Below, piece by piece: positions 9,573-22,182 of a stretch of DNA of 64,000 nt (positions within the stretch are counted from its first letter, which is position 1; each line of letters opens with the position of its first letter). The position numbers and the translations under genes are program-made. The notes below the pieces were generated by a model. The model saw only the letters and a program-made list of their open reading frames with translations. It did not search any database and was not told where the DNA came from. The DNA is from Callorhinus ursinus (Eukaryota; Chordata; Mammalia; Carnivora; Otariidae). The stretch covers positions 1,036,338 to 1,100,337 of the forward strand of contig NW_020313159.1 in the NCBI RefSeq assembly GCF_003265705.1, given 5' to 3'.

Positions 9573-10175
9573 GTGCACTGTTGGTGGGAATGTAAAGGGT
9601 GCAGCTGCTGTGGAAAATAGTATAGCAGTTCCTAAAAAAATTAAACACAGAATTACCATATGCTCCAGCAATTCCACTTTTGAATTTATACTCAGAAGAA
9701 TTAAAAGCAGGGACTCCAAGAAATACTTTCTACCCACAACATTATTCACAACAGCCAAGAGGTAGAAGCAACCCAAGCATCCACCAGCAGATGAACAGAG
9801 AAACAAAATGTGGTCCATCCACAGAACGGAGTATTATTCGGGCTGTAAAAAGAAGGGAATCCTGACACCCACTACCAGGCGCGACCACAGCCACAAGGGT
9901 ACAAATGCTGTGTGTTCCCCTCCCACGGGGGCCCTGGAAGCATCAGACTCACAGAGACGGAGAGTGGAGGGGCCTGCGGAGGGTTAGGGTTGAATGAGGA
10001 CGGAGTTTCAGTTTGAGAAGATGGAAGGAGTTCTGGAGAGGAAAGGTGGTGGTGGCTGCGAGACAATGTGAATGTCCTCAGTACCACTGAATTGTACATT
10101 TAAAAAAGGGTTAATATGGTAAAATTTAAATTATGTATATTTCCCCATAATTTAAAAATTTAACAAAAAGCAATT
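9573..10175 (+). repeat. Older L1M 3' end
   Basis: The sequence runs 'gtgcactgttggtgggaatg', 'caacattattcacaacagcc', then a diverged 3' UTR with 'acagagacggagagtggagg' and the terminal 'ccactgaattgtacattt'. These are the ORF2 end and 3' UTR of an older mammalian L1 subfamily. Its 5' side is interrupted by the young L1 at 8519-9563. Confidence 0.85.
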
Positions 10176-12564
10176 CAAAATAAAAGAGTCTAACAAAGCA
10201 GAACCCTGTTGGAGAGCACGGAGTATGCAGGTTAAGAGACGTTACCGTGTCCCGCTCAGCAAGGGCCGCCTCCACCCAGAGCGGGGGAGGAGACGCTTGG
10301 GCTCCTGGGATCAGTTATAGCTGCCATGGGGTCACGACCACAACTGTGCCCGGCCAACAGGTTTTCGGGGGGGCCTCTGTGCCCTCCCAGTCCCCAGAAT
10401 AAGGTCAAATTTAGGTGAGCTCAAACCAATGAGCACACCTTGTCCACAAGCTAGGCCCAGCCATCTGAATTCAGGGAAACACCAGCCCTTCCCATCTGAT
10501 GAGACACACGTGGACACCATGATGTCACAGGACCTGAGTGCCTGCAAGCAAAGGCCCCGAGACAGGCCTGGTTTGTTGAAGAAAGTCAGGGCTGATCAGG
10601 GAGGGCTTTCTGGAGGAGGCAAGGCCAGGGCACTCTACTACTGCGGCCCAGCTGAGGATGGCTGGGAGGCCCTGGTCTCCTGACTGGTCTTCCACACCCG
10701 TATGGGAAAAGCCTTCAGCCTGGGGAGGGTTGGCATCCAGCGGACACAAGACTGAATACCGCAAGTACCCAGCAAGTCTGGGATTATGCAGCTTTGCTAC
10801 AAGGACTCCTGGCTCCACAGGGGAGTGGTGGCTCCAGTCACAGTGAAGTAGGGCTGCTTCCTGTGTACCCCGCAGCAAGTGCATCCCCCACCCAAACGGT
10901 CACCCGCCATATTGTTAGGTTGCTTGCAACGCTTTGCATCTGGGGTGCGAACGCAAATTCTACCACCTGGATTTTAATACAAGAAACTCTTCAGAGTGTT
11001 GGTTGCAGTGTCACCCAGGAATTTGGAATTGCATACAAACGTGGGAAACCAGATTTTTCTAGCTCTTGAATAAGCAAAAGTAAAGACCAAAGAGGCCCCC
11101 GATGGAATCCACCCAGACAGAGAACGAGAGGCAGTGGTATTTTCCTTTTCCCGCAACTTCAATGCGAGCGACACGCTGAAGGCTCGCAGTTTGGGATGCA
11201 CGCAGCAGGCCCCAGAGGCATGCATTCGTAAGGCACTGGAGAGAGTAAAACCTGGAGCAATCTGGGCCTCATCTGATGAGAAGTTGCAGGACTGCTTCGT
11301 GCCAGGGTCTTACTGGAATCGTCCTTCCCTCAAACACCCCTCTGTTCACCGGTGTCTTCTGTCAGCCAGCAGTCACGCCGAAGTGAGGCGCCCATGAGAG
11401 ACACGTTACCCAATGCAGGGAGCTCAGATCGCAGGTCTTAGCTGCGGTGTGCCTTACCAGCTCCCACACCTGTCCACTTCAGAAGGTCACAGCGACAAAG
11501 CTCAGGACCCTGTCAACAAAGGTGCGCAGTAGTCTGTGCCTCCCTGCTAGTGTGCAAACAGGACAGCTCCCGGAACACGCCGGTCTGCAGGGAGGCGGGA
11601 GGCCTGGCCGAAGGTAGGCTCTGGCCTGCTGAGCTGACTGTTACTCGACCCAAACAGACCCAGACTTCTTTCAGTTCCACACGGGCGCTGGCTCCAGCAA
11701 GGCCCTCAGGTCGCTAGGCTGGACTCTCAGGAACAAACGCCGAGACACGGTTCTGGAAACCCTTCAGACAGCGGCCACATCCCATCAGAACCAGCTTCCA
11801 GAACTCACATGTATCTCGGGGAGGGTATGCTGCATGACCCAGCTACCTTCACTTCCAGGGCTTTAGACTCAGGCTGTGCAGAGACCTGGAGGCAGTCGGC
11901 AGTGGAACGTCCGGTGCTGAGAAGAGAAGGTACACTCGCTTCCTACCTTGGCCCACTACCCTGAGCCAACGTCTGCGAGCACTTCTCCCACTGACCCCAC
12001 AGTCGGCTTTGATGTGCTGTCTCCCAGAGCCATCGGGACAGCCGATAGAACATTCTCCTCCTTCTGATGGTTACTGAAAACCGAAGCAGGATCAGGTCTG
12101 TGCAACACTGCCATTCAGTGTTTTAACTTCTTACTGACTTCTGACCCCTGAAGAGGAGGCCTGGCCACTGTGGGGTTTGGAGTCCTGGAATAGAAAGTTC
12201 TGGGCCCCAGAACTCTCCAGGGAGGGGGGCTGGGGCAGGCTGGTGTTGGTAATCCCAAGCACAATGTTGATCCACAAAAATGAATCACACTGAGCCTCAC
12301 AACATTTAGCCCTTCCTGCAGAGAAAATTTGCCTCTTAATATTATCAACTAGGTGGTAGCACTGATACATCCTCAAACACAGACATTAGCCTCTCTGACC
12401 TGCTATTCACCATCTCGCGCAGTGTGGTTCTGCCAGGCCTCTGCTCTGTTCCTGAAATGGACGGGCCTGCCGGACACTCATCCCATGGCACCTGAGAGCA
12501 GGTCAACCGATCACGCTGCGGGGTTTTAGAAAAAACAGGGCTTTCGCTGAGAGCTGACGAGCAC
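10176..12564. other. Unique non-coding sequence
   Basis: No repeat family or exon is recognised in about 2.4 kb. The minus-strand frame at 10525-10884 (119 residues) and the frames at 10974-11397 have no family signature. Some sub-stretches (for example 10910-11090) are complex and undecayed and could be conserved, which cannot be tested here. Confidence 0.5.
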
Positions 12565-12680
12565 GGTAGTGTGTATTTTATTCAGGCCCTTGCGCTTTAT
12601 AGACAAGAAACCTGGGGACCTGAGGGATTGGGCAAGCTGCCAGGGGCCGCCCCTGCTCTCCCCACTCCCCACCAAGACAC
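12565..12680 (-). repeat. Possible MIR fragment
   Basis: The run 'gctttatagacaagaaacct', 'ggggacctgagggattgggc' and 'aagctgccaggggc' resembles the reversed MIR core. The divergence is high, so this is tentative. Confidence 0.4.
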
Positions 12681-12954
12681 CGCCGCGCCGGCAGCCCCCA
12701 CTCTCACTCTGGCTCCGCTCTGACACTCTAGCAGCCATAGTTTTCCTTCAGTAGAAAATAAATAAATAAAATACAATGTAAGGTCAGAGTCGGAAGATAA
12801 CACATTACGTCGGGCTGTGTAAACAATCCTACAAAGATACTGGGTGGACGTTATTTACTTCCTAAGTACGATGTTGAAGCACATGGTCCACTTAGAAGAC
12901 TGTGCTCGCTGCACCTAATATCACCGCTGTCCTCTGAGTTCACCTGAGCACAAT

Positions 12955-13135
12955 GAGTCACAGCAGGGACGTGGAACGGGGCAGGGACAGGGGGTTCCGG
13001 GTCCAGCTTTGCCACCCCTGTGCTGGACCCCCTCCAGCAAATCACTCCACTCCTCGCGGCCTCAGTTCCCTAAAATGCCCCAGGTGGATGAGCTATTTTC
13101 TAAGACCCTTTCTTCTAGTTCAAATGCTCTCTTTG
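12955..13135 (+). repeat. MIR SINE
   Basis: It reads 'ggttccgggtccagctttgc', then 'agcaaatcactccactcctc' and 'gcggcctcagttccctaaaa'. This is the forward MIR order: tRNA-derived part, core, then the 'cctcagtttcc...taaaatg' segment. Confidence 0.75.
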
Positions 13136-13239
13136 TAGGAAACACCCTGGGCATGAGCAGCATTGTCAATACCCAGATTTTCTGAGTTGCAGGGACTGCC
13201 AAGCTTCACCCCATTCTGGGGAAGTCACTCACTGCTTCC

Positions 13240-13427
13240 CGCACGTGCCGCCCGTCCACTGGCGTCCCAGCAGAGCTGAGCAGCTGCAACCCTCCCCCGG
13301 GGCCGGCTGTCGGCCACCGTGCTAGGCGGCAGCATTGGCCGTCAGGGCCCTTCGCTGAGGGGGTTTCTCCCACAGACCGAGTGCCTTCCGCGGCCTGGGC
13401 TGGAGGAGCCCCACTCTGCTGCCCCCG
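13240..13427. promoter_or_regulatory. Short CpG-dense patch
   Basis: A hand count gives 16 CpGs in about 188 bases at high GC, an observed/expected ratio of around 0.7. It is just under the 200-base length used for CpG islands. No repeat that would explain the CpG content is recognised. A regulatory role is inference. Confidence 0.3.
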
Positions 13428-14119
13428 GGCTGGGGGACCTTCACCCACTGCTGAGCCTCTCTGATCTTCAGGGGTTTGGCCTTTGTTTCGTTTGCTTATT
13501 TCTGTAAATAAGAGTGGAGCCAAAACATCTGAACATCTCTTCCAGCTTTAAAATCCAGTGGTCATTGCCCGCTGGTAGGAAGACGCTCTCCCCAAGTAGC
13601 GGGGCCACGAGGGATTTCATCGACCTGAAAGGGAGTTTACTGGGAGGGAGACTCGGTTAAAAGATGGGAAAAGCAAAACCCAAACCACCATGGCACACCT
13701 CGTTTGCAGGCCTGTGCGTAGGCAGGCAGTGTTCTCACTTTTGGTGACTCTGCCATGAAGGTGGGAGCCCATTCTGGTTTTCTGCCCACAATCTGGGCCG
13801 GATGGACACAGTAGCCTGCTTCCATGATTTCAGCAGTGTTCTTTTCCCGGAGGCAACACGGTTTCCCGGCCACCGTTAATGAGCTGAGCAGGCTCCGTGC
13901 TCCCGGTCAAGGGAGGGATGGCCGGCCCTGACCTTCAGGTCCTGGCCACACTCGAGCAACCCCAGGAAGTCAGGCTCATCCGGGCAGGGCCCTGGCTGGG
14001 GACGGGAGACCCATCCGAGGCTGGCCCAAGGGTGCCCAGCAAACCTCACTGTCAAGAGCTCAGATCCCACCCAAATCCCTGCGGGCTGTCATGTTTGGTG
14101 CAGTCGGCTGTGGGTCCAA

Positions 14120-14365
14120 AGATAAGCAGCAGGGAAGGAAAAAAGGCGGTTTATCTATGGCAGCTAATCTCCCCATCAGCAGCCCTCTGCTCCAGCCCGT
14201 TGCCAAGTAACCGAGGCCGCTCCTCTTATCAGCCCGGAACGTTCCATTGACTATTCAGACAAGAATAGAAAGGCCTGGCACTGAGGGCTGTAAGCAGCAC
14301 GGAACGAAAATGGCACATTATGTGGGATGAGGAAAAAGGGAATGTGTTAGCCCTCATCTTATCAG
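14120..14365. promoter_or_regulatory. Cluster of GATA-type motifs
   Basis: The motifs are agataag at 14120-14126, ttatct at 14151-14156, cttatcag at 14225-14232 and an identical cttatcag at 14358-14365. GATA-family factors bind WGATAR, so each of these is a consensus-type site on one strand or the other. Four in about 250 bases of undecayed sequence suggests an enhancer, but short motifs occur by chance and occupancy is unknown. Confidence 0.3.
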
Positions 14366-15914
14366 GATGGTGACAGTTACTCAAAAACAGCCATCCATCA
14401 CTCGCCTCTGCACCCATTCTTATTCCAGCAACTGAAGAGCTCCTGCCTACTTTCCACTGGGGGGGGAGCGGAGACAGAGACACAGAGAGACAGGGTGGGC
14501 AGAAGAGAGTCAGGGAGGGAGGGAGCCGCGGGGGCTTGTTTACCAGCCAGGCTTACAGCGGGGCCCCTCTCCTCTCCTTCCCTTTCTCCCCCTGCCCAGC
14601 CCCTCCACTCTCACAGGCTTGGGGTAGCTCCCCAGAATGAAGGTCCTACCTTCTGAATTACCCAAATATGTGCCCTCCAGCCCAGGGAGGGCACAGCTGA
14701 GTCCCCAGAAGGCTGGGCACACCCAGAGCCTTGCAGCTGAGAAACCTGCAGGGCCCACTCCCAGCATGAGCCTCTGAGGACATGCCCGACCACTTGTCAA
14801 CCGACCCAAGACCCTCTCCCCACCCCATTCCCGGCTCTGTTCTCAAGCTGGCAGAAAGAGAAACACCAGGACCTGAGTGGGCTGGGGGAGTTGCAAGGAG
14901 AAGCCATGGGCCCTGGGGGAAGGTAAAGGTGCTGCTTCCTTCGACGGCCACCAGCCTGCCCACCAGAGCAGTCCCAGGCCTGAACCCTGCATCAGAGACC
15001 TGCTCTCTGGGCCACAGGGAGCCTGATCTTCTGCCAATGTTGGTCAGATGGTGATGCATGTGCAGGCCATTCCCGTTCCCACACACCCAGCGTGGCCTAG
15101 CGAGCCTGCATGCTCTCAAGTGTCTGCAGCCAGCCACAAGTGCTTGGAGAATGGCATCAGGTGACCCAGAGACCCCTGTGTGCCTGCTGGCACCAAGGGA
15201 ACACAGCCCACCGAGTCCAGGGGACACAGGAGGGCTTCCCTGTGTCTAATGTTCAGGTCCTGGAGCTCCTCAGGCACACCCTCCGTTTCTGCAGCACCAT
15301 GTGAACCCACCATGGGCAGACAGGGCAATACACAGAAGACCCCCCCAACGCCCTTTTATCTCCTCCACATCCCCGCCAGCTAAATGGCCAACATTTTTGA
15401 ATACCTGTCCTTCCCCTAAATGTTGTCTTCTAAAATAGCCTTTGCTCTCCTTCCCCATCACATGATTATTTGTTAGAAAAATGGAAACTTCAGAGAGATT
15501 GTCCAAAGAGAGATGGGAACTTAAAAGTTTTAGTATTCAAAACAGTAACTTATTTAATAGGAAACTCAACTCTGTACAAAGTACATTTCTGTATTTAAAA
15601 TAAACTTTTACTACTAGGAATAACTACTACCACTTGGATTCTAAGCAGTTTTCCCGCCACCACTGTAATGATCACCCACACCCGGGGGCCCTGATCCGTC
15701 CATCTCGTATGTGGTGGCTGGGAATGCTGTGGGGATCTGCTTGTTCCTCTTACAAGACTCACTCCCCTGCCGCCTCAGACCTCAGCATCACCCGCCCTCC
15801 CTGTGCCCAGTGAGCCCTGCATTCTGGAATCATCCAATTGTCCATTTGTCTCCTTCCTAGTAGGGAAGGGTGGGTCCCACTCACCACGATGATTGGCCAA
15901 TGGAAATGACTTAA

Positions 15915-16425
15915 TAAGAATTTACCAAATCAAAAGCAGGCATTCGAAGAATCCCTGCAACCTATGTTCACAGCAGCGTCATTCACATCAGCCAGGAAAT
16001 AACCCACGTGTCCGTCAGCAGGTGGATGGCTAAACAAAATGTGGTAAAGATGTACAACAGGGTATCATTCATCCTCAAAAAGGAGGGCGGTCCTGACACC
16101 TGCCACGACACGGATGAACCCTGAGGACACCGTGCTCCGTGAAATGAGCCAGTCACAAAAGGACAAATACTGCGGGATTCCAGGATCGGAGGTCCCTGGA
16201 GTCGTCAGATCCATAGAGACAGAGAGTAGAGGGTGGGTGCAGGGGTTGGGGTCGGTGTCTAATGGGGACAGGGTCTCAGTCGGGGGAGATGAGAGAGCTC
16301 TGGAGGTGAGGGTGGTGATGGTCACACCACAATGCGAATGTGCTTGATGCCCTGAACTTTACACCGAGAAATGGCTGAGGTGGTAAATTTTGCTATGTAC
16401 ATTTTATTGCAATTTTTTAAGAGTG
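15915..16425 (+). repeat. Older L1M 3' end
   Basis: The order is 'ttcacagcagcgtcattcac', 'aacccacgtgtccgtcagca', 'aaacaaaatgtggtaaagat', then a 3' UTR with 'tagagacagagagtagaggg' and 'ggtaaattttgctatgtac'. The 3' UTR aligns by eye with the L1M copy at 9573-10175, so both belong to related subfamilies. Confidence 0.8.
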
Positions 16426-18395
16426 ATAAAAAATTTAGTGAATGAATGAGAAACTGAATGGAAGAGATATGCCCCCACCTCAGGAAAAGCGATGGAAAGA
16501 CAGACCTATGAATGCACTGGGCTATGACATTTAAGGCAAAGCGACGGGAAGGTTCTCTCAGGGTAGCTTTCCCTGACGCGCTTGCACTCCAGAACCCCAA
16601 GGATCCAAAGTGATCCATGCAGAGGCTGAAATACATTATCACTTCCCAAAAATTTCATTAGAAACAAGCGTATCCAGTAGAAGAGCTCTTCACTTTAAAA
16701 ATATCTTGGTTTCCAACCTGGATAGATCAGCTCTTGGGGGGAAATGAGTTAATAATGGATTTACAAAAACAACTTAATTTGGTTTCATGTTGGCAAAGAG
16801 ATCTTTGGTGAGGCTAACAACCAGGAACACAAAGAATGCCTTCCAGCCCCGTCAGACACGCCAGATGAACTTTCTGATGGATGGGCCAACTGGAACGATG
16901 GAGACCTTCTCCAGATCAAGGCCAAGGGCAGTCCCAGTCCTCACATGGCCTTCAAGTGTTTCCATCGGAAGCCCCAATTTCAACCACCCTCTAAGGTTGC
17001 TTTCTCCAAGACTACAAAAAATAATAATTCCTGTAAACCAACATGGATCATCCTTAATTACTGCACCGCCACCATGGCTATTTAAAAACCAACCGCAGCA
17101 AAGTGCTGACAAACATTAATGAGCAGTGATGCACACACAGTATTGTAAATGAAAGGATAATGAAAGCAATTTATTTGAAAATTAAAATATGATTAAGAAT
17201 GGCAGCCCGTGCAAGAGCCCAGATGCCTAAGGAAAGCGCCTGATGTGCAACCAGCTCTCATTAACCAAGGAGCCTGGTGAAATTGCTTTCCTTTCTATGA
17301 CAGTTTTTAATATAAAGTAGCTTCACTAATAGATAGGTACATCCTTTCAGACCCCGAGACCTGGAAGACATTTAGAAGTAGAACATCCAAGGGCAACCCC
17401 ACTCAGGTAGGTACCTCACCGCCACAACCCTCCCCAGAGCGTCCATCTTCCAGGGGCCATGAACTCTGTCCCTCCACACCAGGACGATGCGGATGCCAAG
17501 TCTCCACTCACACCCAGAATGCCATGGATGCCTCCAACAGAATTCTCACTATGAGGTCCGGGGTCTAATTGTCAGACTCTGAGACCAAAGCAGCCACATG
17601 GAAGAGCAGCTTCTGCAATCTTAGGATAGCCAGCCTTATTTTAGCACAGGCACGGCCCAGCCACATCCTGACCCAGCCTAGGGAAGGTCAGACAAGGTGA
17701 CCCTCCAAGATGGGTCCTGAAGCAGACGTGGATGTGAAGGCACCAAGAGATTGGACCCTGGTGTCCCCACAAGCCCCACAGATGACCCCACAAGAGCCTT
17801 TAAAGTCAGATGGGGTAGATCACCCAGTATTTGCTGCCAATGTCCAGTCATCCTTGAGCCATGAGACAGACTCAGGCCCTCCTGGGCATCTACAGCCAGC
17901 ACCATCCAGTGCTCACTGTGTTTCCAGTAATAACACAGAACACATCCCAAATCTGTGCTGAGCCCACCTCCTGACCTCTTCCCATTGAGCCCAATTCTGT
18001 TCTCACTTCACTGCTTGATGCTCAGGCTCCTTCTCCCTTCTCCTCAGTGTTTGGTTTCTTTCCTTCCTCTCTGTGTACTGGTCACCCTTTCTTTGTACCT
18101 CCCAATCAAACCATGATCCAACTGCAGACAGGAGAGGTGTGAAAGCCACAGCCCCCAGCCCGCACTGCCTTTCCTGGGCCCCACCATGGCCCTGAGCTCT
18201 AGAGAGCTGCAGTGCAGCATCTGGCCTGCCGGAGACACCCAGATGCCAAGCCAGCTGATATCCCCCCAGCCTTTATTAAACGTCAGTGTGTTCTATGGAA
18301 TTGGAAAACAGAGACGGGTGGAAGAAACCCCTGCCCACACACTTCTGGGGTAATGCTGCTACATAAGCATACAGAGAAAAAGACCTCAGCATCAC

Positions 18396-18398
<3 letters not shown>
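16426..18398. other. Unique non-coding sequence
   Basis: No repeat or exon is recognised. A complex AT-rich stretch at about 17040-17350 includes ttaattac near 17055 and cattaatgag near 17115; it looks undecayed and could be a conserved non-coding element, which is untested. Confidence 0.45.
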
Positions 18399-18445
<47 letters not shown>

Positions 18446-18455
18446 NNNNNNNNNN

Positions 18456-18503
<48 letters not shown>
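18399..18503. repeat. CA dinucleotide microsatellite interrupted by a sequence gap
   Basis: This is an almost pure (AC)n run broken by ten N at 18446-18455. About 47 bases of repeat lie to the left and 48 to the right. The true repeat length is unknown. Confidence 0.97.
18446..18455. other. Assembly gap (10 N)
   Basis: There are exactly ten unknown bases inside the CA microsatellite. A fixed ten-base filler usually marks a gap of unknown or estimated size, so it should not be read as a measured distance. Confidence 0.97.
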
Positions 18504-18740
18504 GAACACCACCCTACTTTATCTATAATTACAGAGCTGCCAACGAAAGCAACATGACAATTTTGCCCATCAGATTGGCAAAGGGCCTCGTGTGAGGATG
18601 ATTTGGGTGGCTGCTGTGTAATGAGCGTGACAGGCTCATCCACTTTAAAACCAAATAATTATTGTTGGAAAGTGTGCAAATGAGACACACCCCTTCTGAT
18701 GGACAATTTTGCATTATTGTCAAAAAGTTTTACAATATTC

Positions 18741-18934
18741 TGGGGTGCCTGGGTGGCTCAGTCGGTTAGCGGCTGCCTTCAGCTCAGGTCATGATCCCAG
18801 GGTCCCAGGATCAAGCCCCGCATCGGGCTCCCCGCTCGGTGGAGAGCCTGCTTCTCCCTCTCCCTCTGTCTGCCACTCTGCCTACTTATGCTCTCTATCT
18901 CTGTTAAATAAATAAATAAATATCTTTAATAAAA
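18741..18934 (+). repeat. CAN-SINE with 19-base target-site duplication
   Basis: A full copy: head 'ggggtgcctgggtggctcag', tRNA-derived body with 'tcatgatcccagggtcccag', CT-rich region, and AAATAAATAAATA tail. The direct repeat aaaaagttttacaatattc is identical at 18722-18740 and 18935-18953. Its A-rich start fits L1-endonuclease priming at TT/AAAA. An identical duplication points to a fairly young insertion. Confidence 0.95.
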
Positions 18935-18953
18935 AAAAAGTTTTACAATATTC

Positions 18954-19689
18954 AAACCTTTCTTTAAAGCTCTTCAAGTATGCAGAGCATCCTATCTGGT
19001 TAAACTTAGAACATTTATGTGCTATACTTCTTGGGAACCAGGGACTTATTTAATAGGGCAGCATGAGAAGACAACACCAGGGTTCAGGGGTTAACTGTTA
19101 TGAAATGACAAGTACAGCCTTAGAAAAAGCTCTCTTCCCTTTCTGTTGTCATCATATTGTAGTTACAGTAACAAGGGAAGGTTTGCAGTTTTAATAAATT
19201 ATCCTAAATTTCTTAAATAATGTTTCAAAGTACATTGCTATCACATTCAAATAATAATATTAAGACAGATATTTGTAGAAAGTATTTGGTTGTTTAAGAA
19301 AAATTCCTTTTAAATCTATAGGAAAATAATGCACATTTGCAAGTGTGAGACGTTATTTTTGTTTTGTGCTCCAGGTTTGCAAGCATGCTGTATTTTTCTA
19401 CACAAAGTGTAAAAAACATACTGTTTTTTAAAAAAGTTTATAGAGAACAGAGGTATATATTATCATACTCTGGGTCTACATGGTTTGATATTGCATTAAA
19501 AAAGCTGTGGATTGTCTCTTCTCTCTTGCTACTGCAGTGTCGTGAGGAACATGTCCTACTCACAGGGGTAGGATTACAAGACCCCCAAGAACTGGTACAC
19601 ATCCTACACCCAGTGCACGCTCTCAGGGACGTGCCCTGATGGAGGGCTGCAGGGGCACCATGAACACATTCTGAGAGTCATCAAGCACA
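18954..19689. other. Unique AT-rich sequence
   Basis: No repeat or exon is recognised with confidence. The last 150 bases before the antisense L1 may be a decayed extension of it. The frame at 19364-19639 has no known domain. Confidence 0.45.
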
Positions 19690-21050
19690 GCTGGGTTGCT
19701 GCCAGGAAGGGTGCACCTGTCCGTACCCCCAGTAGTAATTGGACCTTCTTCCTTTCCCACATCCCTGCCAACATTCTGTGTTTAGACTTCCTCATTTTTC
19801 CAAACTGATGGGCATGAGGTGATAATTCATTTTAATTTGCATTTGGCCAGCGATTTGCAATGGCTACTAATGAAGGTGAGCATTTCTTTATATAGTAGTT
19901 ACTTATTTGGCTTTTTACTGTCATGGTTTAAGATTTAATATTAATTCTTCCAATCCATGAAAGCAGAGTATCTTTCCATTTATTTGTCTCTTCTTTCATC
20001 AATGTCTTACAGTTTTCAGAGTACAGGTCTTTCACCTCCTTGGTTAAGTTTATTCCTAGATATTTTATGATTTCTGATGCAACTATAAATGGGATTTTTT
20101 TTTCATTCTTTTTTCTGATATCTCAATATCGTGTAAAAACACAACCAATTTATCTCTGTTAATGTTGTATCCTGCAACTTTACTGAATTCATGTATTCAT
20201 TCTAATACTTTTTTTGGTGGAGCCTATATACAGTATCATACCATCTGCAAAGAGTGACAGCTCTCAATTTGGAAGGCCTTTATTTCTTTTTCTTTCCTAA
20301 TTGCCATGGCTAGGACCTCCAGTACTATGTCGAGTAACAGTGGTAAGACTGGGCATCCCTGTCTTGCTCCTAGAGGGAAACTGTCAGCTTTTCACCACTG
20401 AGTATGATGTTAGCTGTGGATTGTCATACATGGACTTTGTTATATTTAAATATATTCCTTTTATACCCACTTTGTTAAGAGTTTTTAACATAAATGGATG
20501 TTGAATTTTGTCAATGCTTTTTCTGTGTCTGTTGAGATGATCATATGATTTTTATCCTATGTTTTATTAATGTGGTGTATCATGTTGATTAATGTGTGGA
20601 TGTTGAACTATCCCTGCAACAAATCTCACTGATTGTGGTAAATGATCTCTTTTAATGTATTGTTGAATTCATTCGGTGATACCTTGTTGAGGATTTTTAC
20701 ATCTATGTTCATCAGAGTTATTGACCTGTAGTGCTCTCTTTTTTTTTTTGTGGTATCTTTGTCTAGTTTCATAGTTAGAGCAATGCTGGTCTCAAAAAAT
20801 GAGTTTCGAAGCCTTCCTTCCTCTTCAATTTTTTGGAATAATTTGAGAAGGATAAGTACTAACTTTTCTTTAAATATTTGGTAGAATTCACCTGTGAAGC
20901 AATCTGATTCTAGACTTTTATTTTTGGAGAGTTTTTAAATCAATGCTTCAATGTCATTACTTATAATCAGCCTATTCAGATTTTCTCATTCTTCATGGTT
21001 CAGTCTTAGAAGGTTGTGTGTTTCTAGGAATTTATCCATTCTTCCAGGTT
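19690..21050 (-). mobile_element. Older LINE-1 fragment, antisense, internally deleted
   Basis: Antisense ORF2 sequence is recognisable: 'aatttgcatttggccagcga' in the 3' portion, then 'gaagaattaata'-type sequence reversed ('ttcttccaatccatgaaagc'), 'gggcatccctgtcttgctcc', 'ttgaattttgtcaatgcttt' and 'aattcacctgtgaagcaatc'. At about 19925 the order jumps from the distal ORF2 part to a more internal part, so a segment is missing or two fragments abut. Many stops and indels show it is long dead. Confidence 0.85.
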
Positions 21051-22182
21051 GTAGTAGATCAATTTTTAAATATTGCCCAAGATCTGAGAATAGAAGTAAA
21101 GAGGCAGAGATTTACATGTAAGTTTAATAAAGAAGTTCGTATTAAAGCCGGGTGGATGTTCAATTAAACATCAAACTTCACACTGAAAGACTGTGCATAA
21201 GGCTCACCATGCATAATTCTCTGCTCAGGCATCCGATCACTTGAGCTTTGCTGTTACAGTGGGAAGCCATCATCCGTGCCCTTGATGTGTGTGGGGGGCC
21301 CGCCTCCAACACCTACTGTCTGTGTTCTCCACACACATCATCATGACATGTTTATCTTTAAATGCATACACCACCGCCATGAGCTCTTATCTGAAGATTC
21401 ACGAGCCTGACTTCTACGGAGGAGAGAACATGAGTCACAGCTGAAGCACAGGATACAGGGACAGAGTTCGTGGAGTCTGTGTTTCTCTGCACACACATTA
21501 AACACACACATGTCACTGTCCTACAGTAACAGTTCAGGGGGATTTCTTCCCATAGCCCTCTTCCTCACTCCTCAGATGCCATCTGCAATATCCCAGTTTT
21601 AAGGTCAGTTAGGACTGGGGAACACAAAGAAGGGCCTGGAAAGCATGCCCATGGAAAACAGCCCTTGGAAGTACTCGTGTGAAGCACACTTCCAGAATGA
21701 AAAGTCTCTACTTGCTGGGACAGTCGCTGGGAACTTGCCAGAGCTCCACAAGGCCAACCAGGCTACAGGCAGATGGAATTAGCACTTCTGAAAAATGAGA
21801 CTCTTTAAGCTCCTTCTGACCAAAAGGGCGTGACTTCTCGTTTCCCTACTCCCTTCCTTCCCTGTCTTTTGACATAAGAAATCATGGTACCTCTATTCCC
21901 TGATAGAGTTCTGATCAAGCAACTGGAGTGCCGGAGAAACAAGCTTGCTCCCACCAGAAATGGCATATCCCCTGGCAGAGGGCTCGCATACAGCTGAAAA
22001 CCCATTACGAGTGGCACTGCGTGGGATCACTTCCTTAATGAATGAAGATTATGTGGGGGCACATGTGTACTCGCCCAGGCCCAGGCACGCACATGCAATC
22101 ATTACGGGGAGAAGCAGCAGGACTCACTTAAACTGTCAATACCTCACACGAGATCCTCTCGGCTACTTGGCAATAATGAGGA

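Larger units (their letters stand above)
13136..15914. other. Unique sequence with a CpG patch and a GATA cluster
   Basis: No repeat or exon is recognised in this 2.8 kb. It holds a CpG-dense patch (13240-13427), a group of GATA-type motifs (14120-14365), a G-run at 14460-14467, and purine-rich sequence at 14466-14535. The 189-residue minus-strand frame at 14658-15227 overlaps several frames on the other strand, and I see no domain in it. Confidence 0.5.

Noticed and set aside
14658..15227. 189-residue minus-strand frame
   Set aside because: GC-rich DNA with few stops; frames overlap on the opposite strand, there is no recognisable domain, and no splice or promoter context.
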